NCBI RefSeq assembly: GCF_032461945.1
Contig: NZ_JAWCUD010000001.1
Location: 1,116,001-1,180,000, forward strand
Source: Paenibacillus_E violae
Lineage (GTDB): Bacteria; Bacillota; Bacilli; Paenibacillales; NBRC-103111
Length of the DNA stretch: 64,000 bases
Direction of reading: 5' to 3'
The position numbers and the translations under genes are program-made. How positions within the stretch are numbered: the stretch's first letter is position 1; each line of letters begins with the position of its first letter. The notes beneath the pieces are model-generated. The model was not told the origin of the DNA. It ran no database searches and saw only the letters and a list, made by a program, of their open reading frames with translations. Of this stretch, positions 23,916 through 32,827 are shown one piece after another.

Positions 23916-25083
23916 AAAGCTGTACTACGATTCTGCCTATATCCGAGAATGGCAAACAACGATCAGCCGCGTTATGGAGAGAGAAGACGGGTATTATGTC
24001 CTCTTGGATGAGACAGCCTTTTATCCACATGGGGGCGGACAGCCTTGCGATGAAGGGCATATCAACGGCGTTCCTGTATTGGATGTCATCAGTGAAGAGG
24101 AGAATGTGCTGCATAAAGTGGCGAGTCTACCTGGAGAGGGCATTGTATCCTGCGAGGTGAATTGGCAGCGAAGGTTCGATCATATGCAGCAGCATAGCGG
24201 TCAACATCTGTTATCCGCGGTATGCCGCGATCTCTACCAGGCAATGACCGTCTCTTTCCACTTGGGAACGGATTATGCCACCATTGATGTGGAACAGCCG
24301 GAACTCTCACCTGACCAGTTGGCAGCTATAGAGAGAGAAGTTAATGAGCAGATCTATAAGAACCGAACAGTCACCAGTTATTTCGTTACGGATGAGGAAT
24401 TGGCCAAACTGCCGCTGGTGAAACAACCCAAGGTGACGGAGAATATCCGCATTGTCGAAATTCAAGGTGTGGAATATAACGCGTGCGGAGGCACGCATGT
24501 TTCGTCAACTGGTGAAATCGGGATGATCAAGCTGCTGAAAGCGGAGAAGCAGAAGGGGAATACGCGGATTTATTTTAAATGCGGATATCGTGCACTCCAG
24601 GAGTTTAATGATAGTTTGAAGATTTTGGGCGCACTATCCATCAAATTCAACACGGGGAAAGACGAAATTATCGATCGCTTGGAGAAATGGGAATTCGAGA
24701 CGAAACAATTGCAAGCGGAATTAGCCCAGTTAAAAGAGGAGAACGACACTTATGTAGCAGGTGAGCTCCTCTCCCAACGAGAAGGGAACTTGATTGTCCG
24801 CGTGTTCGAAAATAAGTCCCTGAAAGATTTGCAAAACCTCGCTGGCAAGCTGGCGGTTCAGAGCGATTGCCCAGTCCTTCTTGCCACCCTTGCGGAGAAC
24901 AAAGTTGTACTAGCGAATAATAGCGCATCGTTATCCTGCGGCGTTTTCTTCAATGCGAATTTGGCTGCCTACCAAGGGAAAGGCGGCGGGAGCGACAAAA
25001 TCGCCCAAGCGGGATTTCCGTCATGGGATGACGCCGCAGCTTTCTTGGAGCACGCTAAAAAACAGGCAGCTCACCTTCTTTAG
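23908..25083 (+). CDS. alanyl-tRNA editing hydrolase, long AlaX type with DHHA1 domain
   Basis: 391 residues. AlaX proteins hydrolyse Ser or Gly wrongly charged on tRNA-Ala, acting in trans to AlaRS. The zinc ligands His96 and His100 (HSGQH) and Cys193 and His197 (CGGTH) are present. A coiled-coil stretch (KWEFETKQLQAELAQLKEE) and a C-terminal DHHA1 domain with GKGGGSDKIAQAGF follow, as in AlaX-L. The N-terminal fold has FYPHGGGQP. It overlaps the GNAT gene upstream. The 3' end also contains the terminator of the convergent cupin gene. Confidence 0.92.
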   Translation: MSKKLYYDSAYIREWQTTISRVMEREDGYYVLLDETAFYPHGGGQPCDEGHINGVPVLDVISEEENVLHKVASLPGEGIVSCEVNWQRRFDHMQQHSGQHLLSAVCRDLYQAMTVSFHLGTDYATIDVEQPELSPDQLAAIEREVNEQIYKNRTVTSYFVTDEELAKLPLVKQPKVTENIRIVEIQGVEYNACGGTHVSSTGEIGMIKLLKAEKQKGNTRIYFKCGYRALQEFNDSLKILGALSIKFNTGKDEIIDRLEKWEFETKQLQAELAQLKEENDTYVAGELLSQREGNLIVRVFENKSLKDLQNLAGKLAVQSDCPVLLATLAENKVVLANNSASLSCGVFFNANLAAYQGKGGGSDKIAQAGFPSWDDAAAFLEHAKKQAAHLL

Positions 25084-25098
25084 GGTCAGCTGCCTGTT
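25061..25098 (-). terminator. terminator of the cupin gene, inside the alaX 3' end
   Basis: AACAGGCAGCT (25061-25071) and AGCTGCCTGTT (25088-25098) form a perfect 11-bp stem. Six A at 25057-25062 give the T run on the minus strand. The left arm codes for residues near the C terminus of AlaX. Confidence 0.82.
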
Positions 25099-25104
25099 CT
25101 ACGG

Positions 25105-25533
25105 TTAATCGGCGGATGAGCGCTGCTTCTGCCATAGCGTTTCAAGCTCGGGGAGCAAACGAACGCTTTCCTGTTCATTTGGATCCGTTCTTGCCAGCAG
25201 GGCGGTGCAGGACTCGCTTTCGCTAGGGTTATAGGGCATATGAGGCATCCCGGCAGGGATGTACAGAAAATCGCCTTCCTCCACCTCCATATGCTGGTCG
25301 AGTTTCTCGCCGTACCACATGGCCGATTTCCCTTGCAGCATGTAGATGGCTGTTTCATGTTGTTCATGCAGGTGGGCCTTTGCTCTCTTGCCAGGGGGAA
25401 TCGTTAGCAGATGCATGCATATACCTTGCGAGTCAACGCTTTCCTTGGATATGGCCTCCGCATAGTCGAAGCCTTGTTTGCCATGGTATGTGCGAGATGA
25501 ACGAATGAGTCGACAAGATCGTGTTGGCTCCAT
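25105..25533 (-). CDS. cupin-domain protein
   Basis: 142 residues, a single cupin barrel. Motif 1 reads GKRAKAHLHEQHETAIYMLQGK with metal ligands His, His, Glu; motif 2 is EEGDFLYIPAGMPHMPYNPS with the last His. Such proteins are metal-dependent isomerases, dioxygenases or ligand binders; the substrate is not deducible. The ATG (complement of 25531-25533) follows AAGGAGGTG; a more distal in-frame start at 25560 lies upstream of that site. Confidence 0.85.
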   Translation of the reverse strand: MEPTRSCRLIRSSRTYHGKQGFDYAEAISKESVDSQGICMHLLTIPPGKRAKAHLHEQHETAIYMLQGKSAMWYGEKLDQHMEVEEGDFLYIPAGMPHMPYNPSESESCTALLARTDPNEQESVRLLPELETLWQKQRSSAD

Positions 25534-25589
25534 GTTCAAACACACCTCCTTCTGATTCAAACTATTAAGATGGATGAAATTTCATGCAA

Positions 25590-25619
25590 AAAACCCTCAT
25601 CTAAGTAGATGAGGGTTTT
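25590..25619 (-). terminator. intrinsic terminator
   Basis: AAAACCCTCATCTA and TAGATGAGGGTTTT form a perfect 14-bp stem with a two-base loop centre. A-rich flank gives the T run on the minus strand, 11 bases past the stop of the 83-residue gene. Confidence 0.9.
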
Positions 25620-25629
25620 CGATTGATCA

Positions 25630-25881
25630 TTAGCAAGGACGGAAAGGGAAAAAAGGTCTAGTATCCAGTAAGGCAATAGCCAAAAGATCAAACAGGACGA
25701 GCGGTAAAATAAACGGCAAAAATGAAATTTGCGCCTTGTTCCCATTCCGGGACGGCTTCAAATAGACTTTATTATTGTCCACTTTGACTATGGTACCCTT
25801 GTAAGTGCCGTGTGTTGTTTTGATCATTACTTCTCGATTGAGGTACTTCTTACAAATTCGATAGGAATCCACTTTTTTCAT
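25630..25881 (-). CDS. 83-residue protein with Sm-like N terminus, unknown function
   Basis: Residues 10-45 (REVMIKTTHGTYKGTIVKVD, then NNKVYLKP) read like an Sm-like or SH3-type beta barrel for RNA or ligand binding. A hydrophobic segment (FLPFILPLVLFDLLAIALL) and a proline/phenylalanine-rich tail ending in cysteine follow. Similar small proteins occur in spore formers, but I cannot name the family. ATG follows GAGGAGGT on the complement, and a terminator lies behind. Confidence 0.72.
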   Translation of the reverse strand: MKKVDSYRICKKYLNREVMIKTTHGTYKGTIVKVDNNKVYLKPSRNGNKAQISFLPFILPLVLFDLLAIALLDTRPFFPFRPC

Positions 25882-25994
25882 CGTGATACCTCCTCTCTAG
25901 CTGTCTTATTCTAGTATATGTTCGTCCAATAGAACTAGTGCGTGGGAATAGACAGGAATGGGAGAAAGATCCAATAAGTATTTTGCCGAATAAA

Positions 25995-26003
25995 TGATAT
26001 AAT
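25995..26003 (+). promoter_or_regulatory. extended -10 promoter of the PAS kinase
   Basis: TGATATAAT matches the extended TGnTATAAT -10 perfectly; no good -35 is present at 17 bases, as expected for extended -10 promoters. The kinase ATG lies 60 bases downstream. Confidence 0.5.
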
Positions 26004-26063
26004 CAATAAGCAAATTACACCGCTGTCCCATAAAATTGCAGGGTTAAGGAAGAGTAGATCGAT

Positions 26064-27701
26064 ATGTACAAGAAGTCAGCAGTAAGGGTAAAAAGCTCTT
26101 TGAAAGTGACCTTCCTCTATGTCTTGTTTGGAAGTTTATGGGTCATTCTATCAGATCGATTCATCGATAGCGTGAAGTTGACCGATGCCATTTCCGTAAA
26201 TTCATCAAAAGGACTTTTTTATGTCGTTATTACCGCATTTATTTTGTATTTTTGTTTAAAGCGGTTGAAAAAGGCGTTGTTGGAAAGCGAGGAGCGGTAT
26301 CGAATCCTGGTGGAACATTCACCGGAGCCAATCGTGGTTCATAGCGAAGGGATTATCATCTTCATTAACCCTGCCGGTGCCAGAGTTTTAGGTGCGAACT
26401 CGCCTGAGGAACTCATCGGGCAATCCGTGATGACATTTGTGCACCCCGATTTTGCAGATATAACGATGAAACGTATCCGTCAAATCATCGAAGAAAAGCA
26501 GCCAACAGAACCGATGGATCAAAAGTTTTTACGGCTCGATCAGCAAGTTATCGATGTAGATGTAAGAGAGGTGCCAATCGTCTTTCTTGGTAAACCTGCG
26601 GTGCAGTTATTATGCCGAGATATTACGGAGCATAAACGGGCGCAATGCATGCTGGAAATGCGGGAACAGAGCTATAAATCGCTTGTGGAGCACAATCCCG
26701 ATGCGATTTTCACGATGGATTTAAAGGGGAATGTGCTGTCAGTTAATGCGGCTACTGAGAAAATTACTGGCTATACGGAAGAAGAATGCACGCAGCAAAT
26801 ATTTCAGCCCTTTCATGTGTCCAGTGACCAAGAGAAGGCATGCGAGCTATTTGTAAAAGCGATGCAGGGCGAATCCAATAATACGGAAATAACGCTAATG
26901 CATAAAGAAGGAAATCAAATCGAATTAAATTTGAAAATGGTTCCCATCTATATTAATGATAAAGTTGACGGCGTATATGGCATAGCCAAAGATATTACAG
27001 AACGTAAACGGACGGAAGAGCTGCTGCTCAAATCAGAAAAGCTGTCTATCGTTGGACAGCTTGCGGCAGGGGTTGCCCATGAGATTCGAAATCCATTGAC
27101 TTCGCTGAGAGGTTTTGTGCAGCTTCTACAGTCAAAAGTAGAAAATTATCAGTATTATTTTCAAATCATGTTATCGGAACTGGACCGAATTAACGATATC
27201 GTGAGCGAGTTTATGGTCATTGCGAAACCGCAGGTGATCAATTTTGAAATGAGAGATATCCGGAAGATCCTTCAAGATGTCATCTCCTTGCTACAAACCC
27301 AAGCTATTCTTAATAATGTGCAAATTCATACAGAGGTCATGACTGAAATTCCTTTCATCAAGTGCGAGGAAAATCAACTGAAACAGGTCTTCATTAATAT
27401 TCTTAAAAATGCGATTGAGGCCATGCCGGATGGAGGAAATGTCACCATCGAGTTGAAGCAGGATGACGACAAGGTTCAGATTCGTTTCATTGACGATGGC
27501 TGCGGCATCTCGGCGGAGAGATTGGCGCTACTAGGCGAACCTTTCTACACAACCAAGGAAAAAGGGACGGGCTTAGGTTTAATGGTTTGTCATAAAATCA
27601 TCGAAGCTCACCGTGGATGCCTCAAAATTGAAAGTGAAATTGAGCAGGGAACGACCGTACAAGTATTTCTGCCGATTGATGAAGAAAGTACGGTTAGATG
27701 A
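26064..27701 (+). CDS. membrane PAS-domain sensor histidine kinase
   Basis: 545 residues. Two membrane segments (about 13-30 and 50-66) enclose a short outside loop. Two PAS domains follow (about 76-192 and 205-318; each ends in a DITExKR segment), then HisKA with phospho-acceptor His339 in GVAHEIRNPL and a HATPase domain (NILKNAIEAM, DDGCGI, KEKGTGLGL). No response regulator is adjacent, as with the orphan kinases that feed the sporulation phosphorelay in Bacillus; that role is a suggestion only. A strong terminator follows. Confidence 0.93.
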   Translation: MYKKSAVRVKSSLKVTFLYVLFGSLWVILSDRFIDSVKLTDAISVNSSKGLFYVVITAFILYFCLKRLKKALLESEERYRILVEHSPEPIVVHSEGIIIFINPAGARVLGANSPEELIGQSVMTFVHPDFADITMKRIRQIIEEKQPTEPMDQKFLRLDQQVIDVDVREVPIVFLGKPAVQLLCRDITEHKRAQCMLEMREQSYKSLVEHNPDAIFTMDLKGNVLSVNAATEKITGYTEEECTQQIFQPFHVSSDQEKACELFVKAMQGESNNTEITLMHKEGNQIELNLKMVPIYINDKVDGVYGIAKDITERKRTEELLLKSEKLSIVGQLAAGVAHEIRNPLTSLRGFVQLLQSKVENYQYYFQIMLSELDRINDIVSEFMVIAKPQVINFEMRDIRKILQDVISLLQTQAILNNVQIHTEVMTEIPFIKCEENQLKQVFINILKNAIEAMPDGGNVTIELKQDDDKVQIRFIDDGCGISAERLALLGEPFYTTKEKGTGLGLMVCHKIIEAHRGCLKIESEIEQGTTVQVFLPIDEESTVR

Positions 27702-27714
27702 GCTTAAAAACAAA

Positions 27715-27763
27715 AAAAAGGACTGCTCCATAAGTAGATTATCTACTAGGAGCAGTCCTTTTT
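27715..27763. terminator. bidirectional terminator
   Basis: AAAAAGGACTGCTCC and GGAGCAGTCCTTTTT form a perfect 15-bp stem. The loop contains a second dyad, GTAGAT and ATCTAC. It lies between convergent kinase and YmaF genes. Confidence 0.94.
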
Positions 27764-27778
27764 ATAATGGATGAACGG

Positions 27779-28159
27779 TTATTTTTTCACGCGTTCCCGT
27801 ACGACTTTTTCAATAATTAATTTATGTCCGAGCATGCCCATGAGACGAATCAGTCCGGTTGTTCTTCCGGAAATGATATGACGATGGCCGTCAGCAACGT
27901 TCGTTTGGATCGAAAACCGGTGAAAATGGTTGGGACCATTGCCAATGTTGAGACCTGTTTGACCGGAGTAGGAATGTCTGTGTCCGTCCGCTGTTGTTGT
28001 AGTGCCGCGGAAATTGTGACGGTGTCTGCCATTATCAGGAATGAACAAATCAGTCAAATTCCCAAAAGCATGTTGATGCCCTTGCACGCGAGTCGTCAAA
28101 CCCTCCATTCGATGTTTGAACTGAACAGGTCCTTCATCTCCTTGCTTGACTTTTGCCAT
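27779..28159 (-). CDS. YmaF-family histidine-rich repeat protein
   Basis: 126 residues. The sequence carries five spaced His-x-His units: GHQHAF, GRHRHNF, DGHRHSYSG, NHFHRFS and DGHRHIISG, at intervals of about 18-21 residues, matching the YmaF family of Bacillus. The regular spacing suggests a repetitive beta structure with metal-binding potential. The function of the family is unknown. ATG at the complement of 28157-28159 has AAAGGA upstream; a TTG at 28183 is an unlikely longer start. Confidence 0.85.
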   Translation of the reverse strand: MAKVKQGDEGPVQFKHRMEGLTTRVQGHQHAFGNLTDLFIPDNGRHRHNFRGTTTTADGHRHSYSGQTGLNIGNGPNHFHRFSIQTNVADGHRHIISGRTTGLIRLMGMLGHKLIIEKVVRERVKK

Positions 28160-28349
28160 GATCCCATCATCCTTTCGAAACAAGATGCTATTAAAGTATG
28201 TACCGCTTTCAAACTTGGTTTGGACAGACGACCAAAAAAGGACCTATTTATGGGAGCGGAATAGGACGAGTTTAATCTTGATAAGATGATAGAAAACACC
28301 AGATTTCTCATACATCATGTATGCCGTAATAGAGTAGGAGTGGTTGAAG

Positions 28350-30671
28350 TTGAGCGTAATAGGAAAGGGCATCCCAAGACTTGAATCCCGAGATAAGGTA
28401 ACCGGTTTCGCTACATATTCGAACGATACACAATCTCCAGGCATGCTGCATGGTTGGCTCGTGACCAGCCCCTATTCGCATGCGTTAATTTTATCGATTG
28501 ATATTACGGATGCGCTGGCAGTGAGCGGTGTTCACGCCATAGTTCGGGGAGAGGATTCCCCCATCCTAACAGGTACTCTTCTAGCAGACCGCCCGCCGCT
28601 TGCCTGGAAAAAAGTGAGGTATTACGGCGAGCCGATTGCCGTCGTTGTGGCGGAAACGGAGCAGATGGCTAAACGCGCAGCAGCCTGTATACGAGTGGAA
28701 TACGAGCAGCTTCCTGTTGTTCATTCACCCAGCGGCGCCTTACAACGGAACGCCCCATTAATTCATGAAGATTTGGGCAGCTGTCAAAAGTTCGGGGATG
28801 TGTATCCCGTTCCAGGAACAAATATCGGCAATTTAGTCAAAATCAGAAAAGGTGACATGGCCTCAGGTTGGGCAGCTAGTGAAGTGACGGTGGAAGGAAC
28901 ATATGCGTTCAACTCGTCCGATCATTGCGCGATGGAACCGCGTTGTGCCATCGTTGAAGCAAAACCGAGCGGTATAATCAACATCCAAACGTCGACGCAG
29001 GATCCTTTTATGATTAAACGTGCTTTCGAGCGCTTTTTTCAAGTTGAGCAGTCCAAGGTGATCGTGCATGTGCCTTTAGTAGGCGGGGGATTTGGCGGCA
29101 AGGGCTCCATTCAATTGGAATACATGGCTTATCTAGCGTCCAAAGCTTGCGGCGGCCGTCCTGTCAAAATCAATAATTCCCGTGAAACGGATATGGTCAG
29201 TTCCCCTTGTCACATTGGGCTGGAAGCAAAAGTGAAGCTCGGCGCTACCCGAGAAGGCAGACTAACAGCAGCTGAAATCACGTTTTTATTTGATACAGGG
29301 GGCTATACAGACGAGGGAGCTACGGTGACCGTAGCGGGAGCCATCGACTGCACAGGGCCTTATCGCTTGGATAACGTGTGGTGCGACTCTCTATGTGTCT
29401 ACACGAATCATCCTTATGCTACGGCATTTCGGGGATTTGGGCATACGGAAGCTCTTTATTGTCTGGAGCGTACGATGGATATGCTTGCGAAAAAACTCGG
29501 GATGAATCCTTTGGATTTGCGGTTTCGCAATGCGATTGAGCCGGGGGATACGACACCAACGCAAGCACCGCTTACACGAAGCTCGGTAGGGGATCTACCT
29601 CTATGCATTCGTAAGTTGAAGACGCTGATCGAGTGGGATCAGGGTCAATGGACGAAGGTTGACCGTGATAAAGTCAGGGTGAAAGGTATGGCCTGTGTGT
29701 GGAAAGCCTCGGGCTCCGGCATCGATACCGGAAGCGGGGCTACGATCACATTCAATCACGACGGCAGCGCGAATCTCAGCGTAGGTTCGATCGAGATAGG
29801 CCAAGGAAACCGCACCGTCATGGCGCAGATCCTTGCCGAGCAGCTGGATATGGATGTGAAGGATGTCCATGTCAAAATGGACGTGGATACCCAAATCACA
29901 CCGGAACATTGGAAAACAGTGTCAAGCAGCAGTACGATGATGGTCGGTCGTGCTGTTCAGGACGCAGCTGAAGATGTGATCGCCCAGCTGAAAGCTAATG
30001 CCTCGATCGTCCTGCAAGTGCTGCCGCAAGATCTCGCAGTCGGCCGTGGCATGATTTATGTCAAAGACGATCCGATCATCAGTCTAAAAGTCAGTGAAGT
30101 GGTCAGCGGTTACCAATATCCGAATGGCAGTGCTTCGGGCAAACCGGTTATCGGCCGCGGCAGATACCGTGTCCATGATATTACGAGGCTTGATCCCGAA
30201 ACGGGGAAAGGAATCCCAAGCCAGCAATGGACCGTTGGTGCACAAGCCGTTGAAGTTGAATTTGATACTCGCGAGTGTACGTATCGTGTTCTTCGGGCAG
30301 CTTCTGTTTTTGATGCGGGAAAAGTCATTAATGAAGCCACAGCACGCGGGCAGGTGGTAGGCGGAATGAACATGGGGCTGAGCTTTGCCACGCGGGAGGG
30401 GTTTCTGTTTAATCAGGCGGGGCAAGTGCTTAATCCGCAGCTGCGGTCCTACAAATTAACCCGGTTCGGCGATCATCCGGAATATTTGGTCGAATTTGTG
30501 GAGACGCCTTTCACAGAAGGTCCTTTTGGTGCCCGCGGTGTTGGGGAGCATGGAACCATAGGGATGGCTCCTGCTCTGGCGAACGCCTTATCGCTTGCAG
30601 CCGGCATTGAATTGAACGTACTGCCTTTGACACCAGAGGTGATCTGGCAATCGATGGGGAGGGGCCAATGA
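28350..30671 (+). CDS. molybdenum hydroxylase, large molybdopterin-binding subunit (xanthine dehydrogenase family)
   Basis: 773 residues. The N-terminal a/b hammerhead (GKGIPRLESRDKVTGFATYS) and the molybdopterin domains (VPLVGGGFGGKG, YATAFRGFGHTEALY) are those of xanthine dehydrogenase and aldehyde oxidase. The base-like glutamate is in EGPFGARGVGEHGT near the C terminus. The next two genes supply FAD and 2Fe-2S subunits, as in PucDCE of Bacillus. The substrate, a purine, aldehyde or N-heterocycle, is unclear. TTG 28350 is nine bases from AGGAG; TTG 28344 is too near. Confidence 0.92.
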   Translation: MSVIGKGIPRLESRDKVTGFATYSNDTQSPGMLHGWLVTSPYSHALILSIDITDALAVSGVHAIVRGEDSPILTGTLLADRPPLAWKKVRYYGEPIAVVVAETEQMAKRAAACIRVEYEQLPVVHSPSGALQRNAPLIHEDLGSCQKFGDVYPVPGTNIGNLVKIRKGDMASGWAASEVTVEGTYAFNSSDHCAMEPRCAIVEAKPSGIINIQTSTQDPFMIKRAFERFFQVEQSKVIVHVPLVGGGFGGKGSIQLEYMAYLASKACGGRPVKINNSRETDMVSSPCHIGLEAKVKLGATREGRLTAAEITFLFDTGGYTDEGATVTVAGAIDCTGPYRLDNVWCDSLCVYTNHPYATAFRGFGHTEALYCLERTMDMLAKKLGMNPLDLRFRNAIEPGDTTPTQAPLTRSSVGDLPLCIRKLKTLIEWDQGQWTKVDRDKVRVKGMACVWKASGSGIDTGSGATITFNHDGSANLSVGSIEIGQGNRTVMAQILAEQLDMDVKDVHVKMDVDTQITPEHWKTVSSSSTMMVGRAVQDAAEDVIAQLKANASIVLQVLPQDLAVGRGMIYVKDDPIISLKVSEVVSGYQYPNGSASGKPVIGRGRYRVHDITRLDPETGKGIPSQQWTVGAQAVEVEFDTRECTYRVLRAASVFDAGKVINEATARGQVVGGMNMGLSFATREGFLFNQAGQVLNPQLRSYKLTRFGDHPEYLVEFVETPFTEGPFGARGVGEHGTIGMAPALANALSLAAGIELNVLPLTPEVIWQSMGRGQ

Positions 30672-31507
30672 TTTCATTTGACTTTGAATATTATAAGCCG
30701 ACTACCTATGATGAAGCGGTATCAATCTATCAGAACATGAATGCAAGCGGTAAATCACCCTTGTATTATGCCGGTGGTACTGAAATCATCTCCATGGCGC
30801 GCATGGATCAGCTTCGCACTGGTGCGGTAATTGACATGAAAGGGATTCCCGAATGCCGCGTATTTCAATTTCATCATAACCAGCTTGTCATTGGCGCAGC
30901 ACTTACACTCAATGAGCTTGCGGAGTCGCCTTTGTTTCCATTACTTGCGGACACTGTTCGAGACATCGCTGATCATACGATTCGCAATAAAATTACAATT
31001 GGCGGCCTCCTATGTGGAAAGTTCATCTATCGGGAGGGGCTGCTGCCCTTTCTCCTAGCGGACAGCGAGGTTATTCTGGCCGGCCCTAGCGGAGTGCGTC
31101 AAATTCCCATTCGCCAGATTTTGAATGGAGAGCCGCGCTTGGAGAAGGGTGAACTTCTCGTGCAAATCATAACCAATGCCAACTATTTGGAAATGCCGTA
31201 TGTGACGATAAAGAAGACCAAATTGGAACGAATTGATTATCCAATCGTCCGCATAGCTGGGCTTCATACAGGAGAAGAGATTCGCATGGCTTTCAGTGGA
31301 GTCAGTGCGATACCGTTTCGATCAAAGAAAATCGAAGAAATTTTAAACGATACCTCACTCTCCTTGGAAGCTCGTGTTGATATCGCCATTCAATGGTGGC
31401 CTGTGCCGATTTTGAATGACATTCTTAGCTCATCTGCTTATCGGACATTTGTGCTTCGCAACACACTATTGGATGCTATGGCAGCTCTGGAACAGGGGAG
31501 GCGTTGA
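30668..31507 (+). CDS. molybdenum hydroxylase, FAD-binding subunit
   Basis: 279 residues, family of CoxM/PucC. It starts FDFEYYKPTTYDEAVSIYQN and has the FAD contacts YYAGGTEIISMARM and TIRNKITIGGLLCGKF. It passes electrons from the iron-sulfur subunit to NAD or another acceptor. The ATG overlaps the stop of the large subunit (ATGA). One unusual point: the second FAD motif, normally TIGGN, reads TIGGLLCG here. Confidence 0.9.
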   Translation: MISFDFEYYKPTTYDEAVSIYQNMNASGKSPLYYAGGTEIISMARMDQLRTGAVIDMKGIPECRVFQFHHNQLVIGAALTLNELAESPLFPLLADTVRDIADHTIRNKITIGGLLCGKFIYREGLLPFLLADSEVILAGPSGVRQIPIRQILNGEPRLEKGELLVQIITNANYLEMPYVTIKKTKLERIDYPIVRIAGLHTGEEIRMAFSGVSAIPFRSKKIEEILNDTSLSLEARVDIAIQWWPVPILNDILSSSAYRTFVLRNTLLDAMAALEQGRR

Positions 31508-31509
31508 GG

Positions 31510-31983
31510 ATGAGCGGGACGATCAAAAGTGAAGTTGAATTCGTTGTCAACGATAAGCGGCATCATGCTGTCATTCGATCCGCGGATACGCTATTGCGAG
31601 TGCTGCGGGAGCAATTGGGGTTAACTGGAGCAAAAGAGGGCTGCGAAAATGGCGATTGCGGTGCATGTACGGTGAATGTGGATGGAGTTCCTATCAAATC
31701 GTGCCTGATGCTGGCCATTGAAGCACCGGGATGCAGCATCACGACCATTGAAGGGTTAGGCGGAGATGCTCCCATGCAAAGGGCTTTCGTCGAGCATTTT
31801 GCTTTTCAGTGCGGATTCTGCACACCAGGTTACATTATGGTGGCACATGCTTTGAGCCAGCAATGCCCGAATGCGAGTGAAGACGTGATGCGTAGATGGC
31901 TTCAATCCAATATTTGCCGCTGTACAAGTTATGAGGAGATTGGGAAGGCTGTCAGGTCTGTGATCTCAAACTCGCAGAAATAG
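31510..31983 (+). CDS. molybdenum hydroxylase, 2Fe-2S subunit
   Basis: 157 residues, family of CoxS/PucE. The plant-type cluster ligands are Cys45, Cys50, Cys53 and Cys65 (GCENGDCGACTV); the second helical cluster uses Cys101, Cys104, Cys136 and Cys138 (CGFCTPG, ICRCTSY). All eight cysteines are intact. ATG 31510 has GGGGAGG eight bases upstream; a TTG at 31504 overlaps the FAD-subunit stop and is less likely. This ends the operon; no maturation gene (xdhC type) is adjacent. Confidence 0.93.
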   Translation: MSGTIKSEVEFVVNDKRHHAVIRSADTLLRVLREQLGLTGAKEGCENGDCGACTVNVDGVPIKSCLMLAIEAPGCSITTIEGLGGDAPMQRAFVEHFAFQCGFCTPGYIMVAHALSQQCPNASEDVMRRWLQSNICRCTSYEEIGKAVRSVISNSQK

Positions 31984-31988
31984 GTGGA

Positions 31989-32166
31989 GGGAACTACGGT
32001 CCTCTATTTCCGTGAAAACTCACATCATCCACTCAGATGGGGAACTACAGTTCGCTATTTTGTCATTTCTACTGAGAATCGCGTTGTTGAGGACAAATAA
32101 GTGCCTGTAGTTCCACTCAAAGTTCAAAATAGCTCGTTTTTCTCCAGATAGAGGACCACAGTTCCC
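31989..32166. repeat. dispersed 178-bp intergenic element
   Basis: Two direct copies of a 21-bp motif (GGGAACTAC...CTATTT) start at 31989 and 32040. Inverted copies lie at about 32095-32114 and 32146-32166. The outer copies make imperfect 21-bp terminal inverted repeats. The element at 53081-53258 has the same length and the same 51-base motif offset; blocks such as GTGAAAAC, AGCTCGTTTT and CAGTTCCCTT are shared. No coding frame is evident. Confidence 0.82.
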
Positions 32167-32269
32167 TTAAATATTCGGATGCGGGAGCCCTGCTCATTTT
32201 TTATGAAAGGAAATGAAAGGTCATAGTTAGGAGGATCCTGGGGATAGACGGATCAGGTTAAGAACAAAC

Positions 32270-32779
32270 ATGTCAACTATTATTTTATTTCGTGGGAAAG
32301 CTGGGACAGGCAAAACTACCTTATCCAATGAACTTGGTAAAAGGCTCAAGACAGCTGTGCTTCATAAAGATGATATTTATGATTCGGTCGCCAAGCATGT
32401 CTCCGCACATGAGGCGAGAAATCAGATCTGTTTTGATTTTCTGTACCGGTTTCTTGAAACGGTTATTGCGACGGAAGCAGATGTAATTCTTGATTATGGT
32501 TTTAATCACTCGGATGATGTGTTGAAGTTTAAGCATTGGATCGAGGAAAAAGGTGGGAAGTTGAAGACGCTGATCTGCATATGCAGCGATGAGTCTATTT
32601 GGGCGCAGCGACTTGCTGAGAGAAGCAATGAGCCAAAGGCTAATCAATTAATAACCGATTTAGATGAGTTAAAGGAACATTATAAGCATGTTAGATTGGA
32701 ATTTTTGGATGGTGAACTTGTTTTGGACACGGTTCAGCCGATCGATTCTCTAATGGATCAGGTTTTCAAGTCTATTTGA
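32270..32779 (+). CDS. P-loop kinase-like protein
   Basis: 169 residues. Walker A is GKAGTGKTT at about residues 9-17; HKDDIYDSV and a C-terminal LAERSNEPKANQ resemble the lid and substrate regions of zeta-toxin, chloramphenicol-phosphotransferase and gluconate-kinase-like small kinases. The phosphate acceptor is unknown. No antitoxin-like partner is adjacent, so a metabolic or resistance kinase is likelier than a toxin. The following DinB gene begins 48 bases later. Confidence 0.8.
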   Translation: MSTIILFRGKAGTGKTTLSNELGKRLKTAVLHKDDIYDSVAKHVSAHEARNQICFDFLYRFLETVIATEADVILDYGFNHSDDVLKFKHWIEEKGGKLKTLICICSDESIWAQRLAERSNEPKANQLITDLDELKEHYKHVRLEFLDGELVLDTVQPIDSLMDQVFKSI

Positions 32780-32827
32780 ATGAGCTACTATATACATGTA
32801 GATATAATCAATTTAGGAGGCAATGGA

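Noticed and set aside
32270..32779. Zeta-type toxin of a toxin-antitoxin pair
   Set aside because: The P-loop fits many small kinases and no small antitoxin gene is adjacent; the upstream gap holds only the repeat element.
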